Below are positions 8,850-16,746 of a stretch of 64,000 nucleotides of DNA, piece by piece. Location: NCBI GenBank assembly GCA_942490855.1, contig CALNYS010000005.1, positions 124,001-188,000 on the forward strand, read 5' to 3'. Each line of letters begins with the position of its first letter. Within the stretch, counting starts at the first letter, position 1. This DNA comes from CALNYS01 sp942490855 (GTDB lineage Bacteria; Planctomycetota; Phycisphaerae; Phycisphaerales; UBA1924). A model generated the notes under the pieces. That model was given only the letters and a program-made list of their open reading frames with translations, did not search any database and had not been told where the DNA came from. A program made the position numbers and the translations under genes.

Positions 8850-11717
8850 ATGGTGAAGACATACTTCTTGATCGCGCTGGCGGTGCTCGCGGGCCTGGGC
8901 GGGGTTGTCGCGGGCCAGACGGAGCCGGCGGCGCCGGTGGCTGTCGAGTCCACGGCCGCGGCGACGATCGAGGAACGCCTCGCGTGGCTCGAGACGGCGC
9001 CGGGGCTCGACGAGGCGGCGCGGGCCGCGATCAGCGACGTGTACCGTTCGGCGCTCGAGGAGCTCCGCCGGGCGGCTCTCTTTGCGGGGCAGGCCGCTGA
9101 GTTCAGACGGCTTGCGGCCGAGGTGCCCGAGCGGCTGGCGGCGATCCGGGACGAGCTCGCCACCCCCCCTGCCCACCAGACGCCGACGCCCCCGGTCGGC
9201 GCGACGCTGTCGCAGGTCGAGCAGTCGCTGGCTCAGGCGTCGGCGGACCTGGACGCGGCGCGTCAGAAGGCCGCGGAGCTGCAAGCCGAGGCGGCGAAGC
9301 GGAACGAACGGCGCACGGCTCTCCCGGAACAGATCGCGCGGGCGCGGCGCCAGCTCGCGGACGCCGATGATCCCGGCGGGACGCCCGCCGGCGACGGGGC
9401 GACAGACGAAGCGGCGCTCGCGACGAGGGCGTACCGGCGTGCGCATCAGCAAGCGCTCACGAGCGAGGTGGAATCGCTGGAGGCGGAGGCCGCGAGCTAC
9501 GACGCGCGTCGTGAGCTGCTTCCTGCGCGACGCGACCGGGCCCAGCGCCGGATCGCCGACGCGGAGCGGACGGTCGCGGAGTGGCAGGCGCTTGTCACGA
9601 GACAGCGGATCACAGAAGCGGACCGCGCCGCGGAAGACGCCCGGCGCCTGCGCCGCGAGGCGGCGCGCCAGCACCCGGTGCTCAAGGCGTTCGCGGATGA
9701 AACGGCGGAGCGCGCCAACGCCCGCGCCGGCGCCTCGAGCAGCGCCGACCGGATCGACCGCACCTCGCGTCAGGCCACGGAGACGCGGTCGACACTCGAT
9801 GCGATGCGCGCCCAGTTCGCGTCGATCCAGCGCCGCCTCGACGCGTCCGGGCTCAACCGTGCGACGGGTCTGCTGCTTCGACGCCAGTACGAGGCGCTCC
9901 CCGAGACGCAGGCGCTCGAACGCCGGATCCGGACCACGCAACGGGAGCTCGAGCGCGCGGAGTACACGCTCGTTGAGCTTCAGGAAGAGCGGCTCGGCGC
10001 CGGCGACATCGACCGGGTCGCCCAGGAGCTCGGTGGGGAGATCGCGGCCTCTGGCATCAGCGTCGAGAACGGCGAGCTGGAACAGATCGCGCGGGAGCTC
10101 GCGAGCGCGCGCCGGGACCTGCTCGACCAGCTGCTCGCGGACGCCACGGCGACGTTTGAGAACCTTGTGGAGCTCAACACGGCGCTGCGGGATTACGCGA
10201 CCGCGGCGGACACCTACCGGGTGTTCATCGAGGAACGGATCCTGTGGGTGCGGAGCGTGTCGGGCGACCGGACGCCGAGCGCCGAGGACATGGGCGAGGC
10301 GGTCGGGTGGCTGATCTCGCCGACGAGCTGGACGCGTGCGCGTGAGGCCACGCTGGCGTTTGCCCGCCAGCAGATCTGGGTCGTGGCGCTGGCCGTGCTC
10401 GCGGTCGCGATCACGTGGACGGCGGGGTTCCGCCTGCGTCTGCGCCTGCGTCAGACGGCGGAGCTGGTCTCGCGGTATCAGTCTGACGCGTTCCGTCACA
10501 CGCTCGAAGCGCTGGTTCTGACGGTGCTGCTCGCGACGCCGGCGGCGCTTGCGATGTATTCGATCGGCTGGCTGCTCGAGCAGCCCGAGGGACAGCCCGA
10601 GGTCGCGGCGGGGCTCGGCGGCGGGTTGCGCGCCGCGGCGTTGCTTCTGTTTGCGCTCTCGATGCTGCGTCACACTGTCCGGGCGCGTGGTCTCGCCGAG
10701 GCGCATTTCCGCTGGCCCGCCCCCGCGCTGAGCCTGCTGCGGCGGAACCTGCGCTGGTTCATCCCGGTTGTTACGCCTCTTGCGGCGCTGGTCACGGTGT
10801 ACGACCAGGCGGGCGACGAGGCGGCGAACGCGTCGCTCGGGCGCGTGCTGTTCACGCTCGGCTTGATCGCGCTAGCTGTCTTCCTCTCGCGGGTCCTGCG
10901 CCCGTCGGGCACGGCGCTGCGCCGCCTGCTCGAGGAGAACAAAGGCGGGTGGGCGTACCGCCTGCGACACGTGTGGTACCCGCTGCTCGTCCTCTCGCCG
11001 CTCGTGTTTGGATTGCTGAGCTGGCTGGGGTTCCATTACACGGCGCTGCGTCTCGAGTCGCGCTTTGAGGAATCGCTGGTGCTGGCGTTTGTGCTCGTGC
11101 TGGCGAACGGGTTGCTGCTGCGTTGGCTCTTCATCGCGAGGCGGCGGGTTGCGATCGAGAACGCGAAACGCCGGCGCGCCCAAGCCGCGAGCGACGCCGC
11201 GACCAAGAACGCGGGCAACGACCCCGCCCCGGAATCCGCGGCGCTGCTCGATGAAGAGAAGGTTGACCTCCCCGCGCTAAGCGTCCAGACGCGTCAGCTC
11301 TTCCGCGCGGCGATCGCCGTCACTGTCGCGGTCGGCCTCTTCGTGATCTGGGCCGAAGCGCTGCCCGCCCTGCGGATGCTCGACCGGGTGCAAGTCTGGC
11401 CGAGCATGCAGGTGATCGACTCTGCCGGCGAGACCGCAACGCCTCTGCAGGCGCGCACGACCGGCGCGGCGCGCGAAAGCGGGGCCGCGAACGGGGCGCC
11501 CGTGATCTCCTCGCCCGACTCGATCCTCCGGAGCGAGCCCGAGGACCATTCCCAGGAGGACGCCGGCGAACCGCTCGCGATCACGATCGCCGACCTGGGT
11601 CTCGCCCTGCTCGTGCTGCTCGTGACGATCGCGACGTTCCGGAACGTCCCCGGGCTGGTGGAGATCGTGGTGCTGCAGCGCCTCCCGCTCGACGCCGGGA
11701 GCCGGTACGCGCGCTGA
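8850..11717 (+). CDS. MscK/MscS-type mechanosensitive channel, N-terminal part (gene broken by frameshift)
   Basis: 955 codons from ATG 8850 (an in-frame GTG at 8835 is less likely). It has a signal peptide ending near AGQ, about 450 residues of Glu/Arg-rich coiled coil expected in the periplasm (MscS_porin-like), then a series of membrane helices from about residue 510. It stops at TGA 11715 right after RLPLDAGSRYA, the point where large MscK/YbiO-type channels continue into their last helices and the pore. The continuation is found in another frame at 11711-12445. Removing two bases from the CG repeat around 11709-11714 joins both parts into one protein of 1197 residues. Confidence 0.85.
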   Translation: MVKTYFLIALAVLAGLGGVVAGQTEPAAPVAVESTAAATIEERLAWLETAPGLDEAARAAISDVYRSALEELRRAALFAGQAAEFRRLAAEVPERLAAIRDELATPPAHQTPTPPVGATLSQVEQSLAQASADLDAARQKAAELQAEAAKRNERRTALPEQIARARRQLADADDPGGTPAGDGATDEAALATRAYRRAHQQALTSEVESLEAEAASYDARRELLPARRDRAQRRIADAERTVAEWQALVTRQRITEADRAAEDARRLRREAARQHPVLKAFADETAERANARAGASSSADRIDRTSRQATETRSTLDAMRAQFASIQRRLDASGLNRATGLLLRRQYEALPETQALERRIRTTQRELERAEYTLVELQEERLGAGDIDRVAQELGGEIAASGISVENGELEQIARELASARRDLLDQLLADATATFENLVELNTALRDYATAADTYRVFIEERILWVRSVSGDRTPSAEDMGEAVGWLISPTSWTRAREATLAFARQQIWVVALAVLAVAITWTAGFRLRLRLRQTAELVSRYQSDAFRHTLEALVLTVLLATPAALAMYSIGWLLEQPEGQPEVAAGLGGGLRAAALLLFALSMLRHTVRARGLAEAHFRWPAPALSLLRRNLRWFIPVVTPLAALVTVYDQAGDEAANASLGRVLFTLGLIALAVFLSRVLRPSGTALRRLLEENKGGWAYRLRHVWYPLLVLSPLVFGLLSWLGFHYTALRLESRFEESLVLAFVLVLANGLLLRWLFIARRRVAIENAKRRRAQAASDAATKNAGNDPAPESAALLDEEKVDLPALSVQTRQLFRAAIAVTVAVGLFVIWAEALPALRMLDRVQVWPSMQVIDSAGETATPLQARTTGAARESGAANGAPVISSPDSILRSEPEDHSQEDAGEPLAITIADLGLALLVLLVTIATFRNVPGLVEIVVLQRLPLDAGSRYAR

Positions 11718-11752
11718 GCACGGTCCTGCGCTACACCATCGCCATCATCGGC

Positions 11753-12445
11753 GTGCTGATCGCGTTTAGCACGCTCGGGGTGTCGTGGGCGAAGGTGCAG
11801 TGGCTCGCCGCGGCGCTGACGTTCGGTCTCGCGTTCGGGCTGCAGGAGATCTTCGCGAACTTCGTCTCCGGTCTCATCATCCTCGCCGAGCGCCCGATCC
11901 GTCTCGGCGACACCGTGACGGTGGGCGGCGTGACGGGCACGGTGACGCGCATCCGCATGCGCGCCACCACCATCGCGGACTGGGACCTCAAGGAACTCGT
12001 GATCCCGAACAAGACGTTCATCACCGGCGACGTCATCAACTGGTCGCTCTCGGCGCCCTCGCTGCGCGTGACGATCCCCGTGGGCGTCAGCTACTCGTCT
12101 GACGTGGACAAGGTCGAGTCGATCCTGCTCGCGGTCGCGAAGAAGAGCGCCTGCGTGCTTGAGGACCCGAAGCCGGTAGTCGTGTTCAAAAGCTTCGGCG
12201 ATAGCACGCTTGACTTTCAGCTGCGCGTGTACATCCCGAGCATCGAGTTCTTCGTGCCTGTCCGGCACGAGCTGCACCGGGCGATCATCAAAGCGTTCCG
12301 CGCCTCGGGCGTCGAGATCGCGTTCCCGCAGCGGGACCTTCACGTCCGCTCGATCGACGACCTCGCCACGCTGCGCACGAGCCAGCGGGGCGGCGAGGGC
12401 GCGCCGGCGCTCAACCCCGAGCCCCCGACGCGAGACGCGAGCTAA
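11753..12445 (+). CDS. MscS channel pore and cytoplasmic vestibule domain, C-terminal part of the same broken gene
   Basis: The reading frame is open from 11711 (ALSTVLRYTIAII...), and 11753 is only its first ATG, inside a membrane helix. The pore-lining helix and beta domain of MscS are clear: GLAFGLQEIFANFVSGLIIL, ERPIRLGDTVTVGGV, RIRMRATTIADWD, then a cytoplasmic alpha/beta domain ending near residue 200 with EIAFPQRDLHV. Alone it would give a product with only part of the pore, without the sensor helices, so it is best read as the 3' part of the channel gene starting at 8850. A tail rich in Gly/Pro follows. Confidence 0.85.
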   Translation: MLIAFSTLGVSWAKVQWLAAALTFGLAFGLQEIFANFVSGLIILAERPIRLGDTVTVGGVTGTVTRIRMRATTIADWDLKELVIPNKTFITGDVINWSLSAPSLRVTIPVGVSYSSDVDKVESILLAVAKKSACVLEDPKPVVVFKSFGDSTLDFQLRVYIPSIEFFVPVRHELHRAIIKAFRASGVEIAFPQRDLHVRSIDDLATLRTSQRGGEGAPALNPEPPTRDAS

Positions 12446-12619
12446 CGCGCGCGTCGGATCCCCTCGACACCGCCGCTCTGCGCCCGGCGTGCGCGCACGG
12501 GGGGGCTGCTACATGAAACGAGAATAATCCTGCGTTCAGCGTCAGCGTGGGTCGCGTCTCGAAGATGTTCCTGTCGGCGGGACGACCGCCACGTTGAACT
12601 CAAGACAAAGGAGACCACC

Positions 12620-12937
12620 ATGTCTAGCTCTGCCACTGCTCAGAAACCCAACCGCACCGAGGACTCGGTCGATTACAACGACATCAAGCGCGATATCGCC
12701 GAGCTCAAGGGCGATCTCGCCCGCCTCGCGGCCGATTCTGCGGCGACCGGCATCGCGGCGATCAAGGACGGCGCCGCCGCGACGACCGAAACCGTCAAGG
12801 ACATCGCCGGGCGCACCGGGGATCGCGTCAGCGCCGCTCACGAGAGCCTCGGCGACACGGTGTCGAAGCGTCCGGTCACGTCGCTCGCGATCGCGTTCGG
12901 CGCGGGCGCGATCCTCTCACGTCTGATGAAGAAGTAA
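12620..12937 (+). CDS. DUF883/YqjD-ElaB-like membrane-anchored protein
   Basis: 105 residues with a strong AAAGGAGA ribosome site before the ATG. A long amphipathic helix (about 15-85) with repeated Ala/Asp/Thr positions is followed by one C-terminal membrane helix, VTSLAIAFGAGAILSRL, and a KK end. This is the layout of YqjD/ElaB/YgaM proteins, which in E. coli sit in the inner membrane by the C-terminal helix, bind ribosomes and rise in stationary phase. Membership is by architecture and the C-terminal motif. It starts a tight set of three genes (spacing 4 bases, then a 4-base overlap). Confidence 0.82.
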   Translation: MSSSATAQKPNRTEDSVDYNDIKRDIAELKGDLARLAADSAATGIAAIKDGAAATTETVKDIAGRTGDRVSAAHESLGDTVSKRPVTSLAIAFGAGAILSRLMKK

Positions 12938-12941
12938 CGCT

Positions 12942-13238
12942 GTGATCCAGCGCCTGACAGAAAGTTTCATCAGCGGCGTTGAGCTCGTCGAGTCGGAGTG
13001 CCGGCTCGCGCGCCATCACGCCGTGGGGCTCGTCGCGGGCGCGCTCGCACTGAGCGGGCTCGCGGCGATAGCGCTCATCGGGCTCCTCGCGATGCTCACC
13101 GGCGCGACGCTGTGGCTGGCAACGCTCATCGGCGTCGCGCCGGCGCTGCTGAGCGTCGGAGGCGTCGCGGCTGCGGGCGCCGGCTTCGGGGCGATGACTC
13201 TCGTGCGCCGGCTCCGCGCGAAGGCGGTGAACGCATGA
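12942..13238 (+). CDS. YqjE-like (phage-holin-3_6 superfamily) membrane protein
   Basis: 98 residues with a GTG start 4 bases after the DUF883 gene. An N-terminal amphipathic helix (VELVESECRLARHHAVG) is followed by two membrane helices (about 29-52 and 57-86). This is the pattern of YqjE/DUF1469 proteins, which sit next to yqjD in proteobacteria. The gene order YqjD-YqjE-small basic protein is preserved here. Despite the holin family name, no lysis gene is nearby, so a lysis role is unlikely. Confidence 0.78.
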   Translation: MIQRLTESFISGVELVESECRLARHHAVGLVAGALALSGLAAIALIGLLAMLTGATLWLATLIGVAPALLSVGGVAAAGAGFGAMTLVRRLRAKAVNA

Positions 13239-13546
13239 ACGGTCACGACGAAGAACGCGAGTACCTCCAGCGCGAGCTGGCGGCGAAGAAGGAGGCGTGC
13301 CGGCGCGCCGCGTCGCCCCGTCCCCGGATCGGGAGCGCACAAAGTGCCCCGCGCGCCGGCTCGGGTCATTCTGTCCGGTCTGCGTTGCTCGCGCGCGCGC
13401 TGAAGAACCCCGGGGCCACGGCCGCGGTTGTCTTCGCCGTCGCGAGCGCGGTCGGCCCGTGGAGGGGCGTGAGACTCGCGATGCGAGGCGCCGCGCTGGT
13501 GTCGATGGTCAGCCGTCTGTCGGGCGAGACGGGGCGGCGGCGCTGA
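13235..13546 (+). CDS. Small basic protein, third gene of YqjD-YqjE-like set
   Basis: 103 residues; its ATG overlaps the previous stop (ATGA). The N-terminal 40 residues are charged (MNGHDEEREYLQRELAAKKE) and the middle is Arg/Ser rich. The C-terminal half has a moderately hydrophobic stretch (NPGATAAVVFAVASAVGPW) followed by basic residues. By position it corresponds to YqjK of E. coli, but the sequence similarity is not convincing. The last 38 bases overlap tail-to-tail with the histidine kinase gene on the other strand. Confidence 0.68.
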   Translation: MNGHDEEREYLQRELAAKKEACRRAASPRPRIGSAQSAPRAGSGHSVRSALLARALKNPGATAAVVFAVASAVGPWRGVRLAMRGAALVSMVSRLSGETGRRR

Positions 13547-15014
13547 CCTCCTCGGCGAGCGGCAGCACCACGGTGAACACGGCGCCCCCGTCGGGCGCGT
13601 TCCCCGCGGAGATGTCGCCGTTGTGGAGCTCGGCGATGCCCTTGGCGATCGCCAGCCCGAGCCCCTGGCCCCGCTTGCGGTTCGCCTCGTGCTTGCTCTG
13701 CACGAACCGGTCGAAGATGTCCGGGATGATGTCGTCGGGCAGCCCCGGGCCGTGGTCGCGCACCCGCACAGAGAACTGGCCGTCCCCGCTTGTCGCGGTG
13801 ATCACGATGGGCGTGTCGCGCGGCGAGAAACGCACGGCGTTGCGGATCAGGTTGTTGAGCATCGTGCTCAGCAGCGCCGGGTCTCCCAGCACGCAGGCGT
13901 CGAGGTGTTCGTCTGACGAGTCGAGCGTCGGGTGCAGCAGGACGTTGTGTTCCTCGGCAAAGAGCGAGCACGCCTCGACCGCGTCCACGACCAGTTCGTT
14001 GGCGAGATAGCGCGTCAGGTTCGCGGGCTTGCCGCCGTTGCGCACCCGCGTGAGGGTGAGGAAGCTCTCGACGAGACGCCCGAGGCTGCGCATCTCGTCG
14101 TTGGCGAGCTCGATAAAGTCCCGCCCTTCATCTGAAAGCGCGCTCTTGTCGATGGTCTGCGCCTCGAGCAGGAGCGTCGCGATTGGTGTCTTGATTTCGT
14201 GGGAGATGTTCGAGAGGAAACGCTCCTGCGCGGCGAACGCCTCCTGGATGCGCCTCCTGGCGTCTTCGAGCTCGTAGGACAGGTCCTGCACCTCGGAGCT
14301 CTCGCTTTCAAGGTCGATCTCGTCCTCGATCGTCTCGGGGCCGAGGCGCCCGGCGAACTCCGACAAGCGGTGGAGCGGCGCGACGGCGATCCCCGCGATG
14401 AACCACCCGCTGAGCGCGCTCGCGGCCAGCCCGATGAGCCCGGCGCTCAGAAGGATGCGGGTGAGCAAGGCGGTCTGGCGGACGTAAAACGCGTCGGTCG
14501 TGGTGACGATCAGCAGCGCTCCGGGATAGTCGGCGCTGGCGATCGGAACAGCGACCGCCACCACCCCTCCCCCCGCGAGCGGGTTGTCCGAATTTGATTC
14601 GTCGCTCACCTTCGTCCACAGCAGCGCGCGTCGATCCTGTGCGCGCAGCTCAAGCAGCCGGTGGGCCGCCTCGGGCCAGCGTGTCGACGGGCGGGCGATG
14701 CTGCGCCCCGAGTGGTCGATGACGTCGGCCTCGAGCCACGGGAATTGGATCACGTCCGCGTCCTGAGCGGCGATCGTGTCGAGCTCTTCGCCCAGGAAGT
14801 GCGCGGGCTGTTCTTCGAGCCGTTCGGCCATCATTTCTGCGTGTTCGAGCAGCCGCTGGCGGAACAGGCGCCCCGCCTCTGCCTGACGCAGCCACCAGAA
14901 CGATGCGCCGGTGCCGAGCTGGATCAGCGCAAACACCGCGACGACCCAGACGGTCAGGCGGAGGCGCAGGGACCATTTCCGCCCTTCTCGCTCGCGCATC
15001 GAGTCCGGGCACAT
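13509..15014 (-). CDS. Sensor histidine kinase (EnvZ/CusS-like architecture)
   Basis: 501 residues. It has a membrane helix at about 18-40, a periplasmic sensor of about 130 residues, a second helix near 185-210, a HAMP linker (APLHRLSEFAGRLG), the dimerisation/phosphoacceptor box SNISHEIKTPIATLL with His272, the N box NLIRNAVRFSP, G1 DHGPGLPDD and G2 GQGLGLAI. All catalytic elements are intact. Its start is 2 bases after the response-regulator stop, so the two form an operon, and it should phosphorylate that regulator. The signal is unknown; the position beside envelope-stress genes suggests a cell-envelope cue. An alternative start is MREREG at 14999. Confidence 0.95.
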   Translation of the reverse strand: MCPDSMREREGRKWSLRLRLTVWVVAVFALIQLGTGASFWWLRQAEAGRLFRQRLLEHAEMMAERLEEQPAHFLGEELDTIAAQDADVIQFPWLEADVIDHSGRSIARPSTRWPEAAHRLLELRAQDRRALLWTKVSDESNSDNPLAGGGVVAVAVPIASADYPGALLIVTTTDAFYVRQTALLTRILLSAGLIGLAASALSGWFIAGIAVAPLHRLSEFAGRLGPETIEDEIDLESESSEVQDLSYELEDARRRIQEAFAAQERFLSNISHEIKTPIATLLLEAQTIDKSALSDEGRDFIELANDEMRSLGRLVESFLTLTRVRNGGKPANLTRYLANELVVDAVEACSLFAEEHNVLLHPTLDSSDEHLDACVLGDPALLSTMLNNLIRNAVRFSPRDTPIVITATSGDGQFSVRVRDHGPGLPDDIIPDIFDRFVQSKHEANRKRGQGLGLAIAKGIAELHNGDISAGNAPDGGAVFTVVLPLAEEVSAAAPSRPTDG

Positions 15015-15016
15015 GG

Positions 15017-15691
15017 TTAGTCCAGGACCCCGAAGCGGTACCCGGCGCCCTTCACGGTATGGATCAGCTCACGCTCGTAACCACGGTCGATTTTCTTGCG
15101 CAGGCTGGAGACGTAGACGTCGATGACGTTGCTCCCGGGCTCGAGGTTGGTGTTCCACACCTTGTCGGTGATCTGCGCGCGGCTGAGCACGCGGTTCTCA
15201 TTGCGCATGAGATACTCGAGGAGGGCGAACTCTTTGTTGGACAGCTCGACACTGTCGTTGTCGCGCGTTGCGCGTCTCGAGTACAGGTCGAGCTCCAGGC
15301 CCGAGCAGCGGAGCGTCCGCCCTTCGCTCGCCTCGCCCCGCCGGAGCAGGGCGCGAAGGCGAGCGAGGAGCTCTTCGAACTCGAAGGGTTTCGTGAGGTA
15401 GTCGTCCGCCCCCGCGTCGAGCCCGCTGACCTTGTCCTCGGTTCCGGACAACGCTGTCAGCATCAGCACGGGCGTCGAGACCGAGCGCCGGCGGAGGTTC
15501 CGACAGACCTCGACGCCGTCGCGATCGGGGAGCATGAGATCAAGCACGACGGCGTCGTACTCGCCGCTGACGGCTTGCTCCTCTCCTTCGAATCCCGTGT
15601 GACAGACGTCGGCGGCGTAGCCGTTGCCCTCGAGACCGCGCTGGATGCCCGCGGCCATCTTGGGGTTGTCCTCGATAATCAACACTTTCAT
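15017..15691 (-). CDS. OmpR/PhoB-family response regulator
   Basis: 224 residues. The receiver domain has acidic pocket Glu7/Asp8, phosphoacceptor Asp51 (VVLDLMLPD), Thr79 and Lys101 (TKPFEF). The C-terminal winged helix (residues 128-224) ends in the recognition-helix region SNVIDVYVSSLRKKI and the hairpin VKGAGYRFG, as in CusR/QseB-type regulators. First gene of the operon with the kinase. It is divergent from the entericidin-like lipoprotein gene, and the 251-base space between them contains one copy of a repeated 20-bp sequence that is a candidate binding site. Confidence 0.96.
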   Translation of the reverse strand: MKVLIIEDNPKMAAGIQRGLEGNGYAADVCHTGFEGEEQAVSGEYDAVVLDLMLPDRDGVEVCRNLRRRSVSTPVLMLTALSGTEDKVSGLDAGADDYLTKPFEFEELLARLRALLRRGEASEGRTLRCSGLELDLYSRRATRDNDSVELSNKEFALLEYLMRNENRVLSRAQITDKVWNTNLEPGSNVIDVYVSSLRKKIDRGYERELIHTVKGAGYRFGVLD

Positions 15692-15815
15692 ATCCGGTAG
15701 TCCCCGAGTGATCTCGTCTTACGCGCCAGCTGCGAGAGCCAAAGCATACGCCCGGGGCCCCCGCGGGACACCCCGCCTGCCCAACGACGAGCGGGCAGCA
15801 CAACCTGAAGAAAGA

Positions 15816-15835
15816 TTCATACCAGAGTCACCCCC
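15816..15835. promoter_or_regulatory. Copy 1 of a repeated 20-bp sequence (possible regulator site)
   Basis: TTCATACCAGAGTCACCCCC. It matches the sequence at 16174-16193 at 17 of 20 positions. It lies 125 bases upstream of the response-regulator start (other strand) and 108 bases before the lipoprotein ATG at 15943. Its function is inferred from the repetition and placement only. Confidence 0.45.
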
Positions 15836-15942
15836 CTCTGAGGAGTCCGATCGATGCTGTGTTTCAACGAGGGAGGCGCCCGGCGTCGCCCTCTGCACGA
15901 CACGACCAGAGCACGGCAACCAGACAACAAGGAGACCACGCC

Positions 15943-16143
15943 ATGCACACCAAGACGACCAGCACTACCGAGCACGACACGTTCCGGGGGGCCTGCCGTC
16001 GCTCGCTCCGCCTGCTCGGCGCGGCGTCGGTCCTCGTCGGGGCGGTTTCGGTCTTCAGCCTCGGCGGCTGCAACACCCTCGAGGGCGCGGGCAAGGACAT
16101 CGAGGCCGCCGGCGACGGCATCCAGGACGCCGCGAACGACTAA
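15943..16143 (+). CDS. Entericidin-family small lipoprotein
   Basis: 66 residues, with AAGGAGACC before the ATG. A long charged n-region (residues 1-23) precedes a hydrophobic core and the lipobox SLGGC, with lipidated Cys43. The 24-residue mature peptide (CNTLEGAGKDIEAAGDGIQD, then AAND) fits the entericidin A/B pattern (C-N-T-hydrophobic-x-G-x-G-x-D-hydrophobic-x-x-x-G). E. coli entericidins are stress-induced envelope lipoproteins proposed as a toxin-antidote pair. The extra N-terminal residues are unusual; a shorter start is possible, but no other ATG precedes the hydrophobic core. Confidence 0.85.
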   Translation: MHTKTTSTTEHDTFRGACRRSLRLLGAASVLVGAVSVFSLGGCNTLEGAGKDIEAAGDGIQDAAND

Positions 16144-16173
16144 CCCACCCCACGTTCGCAGGATGTGACGCTT

Positions 16174-16193
16174 TTCATACCGGCGTCACTCCC
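16174..16193. promoter_or_regulatory. Copy 2 of the repeated 20-bp sequence (possible regulator site)
   Basis: TTCATACCGGCGTCACTCCC, in direct orientation with copy 1. It lies 31 bases after the entericidin-like gene stop and 90 bases before the DUF1328 gene ATG. Placement before a second gene of the same island supports a shared regulator or promoter element. Confidence 0.45.
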
Positions 16194-16283
16194 TTTTTAC
16201 ACGGGACAACGAACATCCCAATGCACCAACCGCGGGAGGCAGGCCGCCCGGCCCGCCCGTCTCGCAGAAGAAAGGATAGAACC

Positions 16284-16466
16284 ATGTTGAGCTGGGCTCT
16301 TACGTTTTTCATCATCGCGATTATCGCAGCGGTCTTCGGTTTCGGGGGCATCGCTGCCGGCGCCGCCTCGATCGCCAAGATCCTCTTCGTCCTGTTCCTC
16401 ATCCTCTTCCTGCTGTCGCTGATCTTCGGGCTCGCGCGGCGTGGGAAGACCACCGTCAACGTCTAA
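16284..16466 (+). CDS. DUF1328/YtjA-family two-helix membrane protein
   Basis: 60 residues, almost entirely two membrane helices. The start MLSWALTFFIIAIIAAVFGF, the GGIAAGAASIAKILF centre and the FLLSLIFGL end before a basic tail are diagnostic of DUF1328 (YtjA). Family members are inner-membrane peptides of unknown biochemical role, often beside stress and CsbD-like genes. The ribosome site AAAGGA is 8 bases upstream of the ATG. Confidence 0.92.
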   Translation: MLSWALTFFIIAIIAAVFGFGGIAAGAASIAKILFVLFLILFLLSLIFGLARRGKTTVNV

Positions 16467-16505
16467 CACGCTACGCGCCGCACCGGCGCTTACAGGAGAT
16501 CCCAC

Positions 16506-16676
16506 ATGCACCGCAGCACCACCACACGCAGACGCGTCGCCGTTCTCAGCGGCATCCTCGCCTTCTCGCTCGCCCCCGCTCTTACGGGGTGCGACGACGG
16601 GGCGGAGGACGCCGTTGACGACGCCGGCGACGCCGTCGAGGAAGCCGTGGACGAGGTCGACGACGCGCTCGACTAA
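16506..16676 (+). CDS. Very acidic mini-lipoprotein
   Basis: 56 residues, beginning 39 bases after the DUF1328 gene with AGGAG upstream. The signal peptide has a basic n-region (TTTRRR), a hydrophobic core and the lipobox ALTGC with Cys29. The mature peptide is only 28 residues; 14 are Asp or Glu, arranged as repeated A-V-[DE]-[DE] steps that would form an acidic amphipathic helix. It recalls the entericidin-like peptide upstream but does not match a family I can name. Its small size, clear lipobox and tight position in the island argue that it is real. Confidence 0.75.
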   Translation: MHRSTTTRRRVAVLSGILAFSLAPALTGCDDGAEDAVDDAGDAVEEAVDEVDDALD

Positions 16677-16746
16677 ACCGCGCCGCCGCCCGCTCGCCGG
16701 GAAGGCGTTCACTCTCACCAACACCACACCAAAGGAGTGTGCACTC

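Noticed and set aside
11700..11760. Programmed ribosomal frameshifting in the MscS-type gene
   Set aside because: There is no slippery heptamer or convincing downstream structure, and channel genes of this family are not known to use it; a two-base indel in a CG repeat is simpler.
12942..13238. A phage holin and hence a prophage
   Set aside because: The family also contains YqjE proteins of chromosomal stress operons, the neighbours are stress genes, and no other phage gene is nearby.
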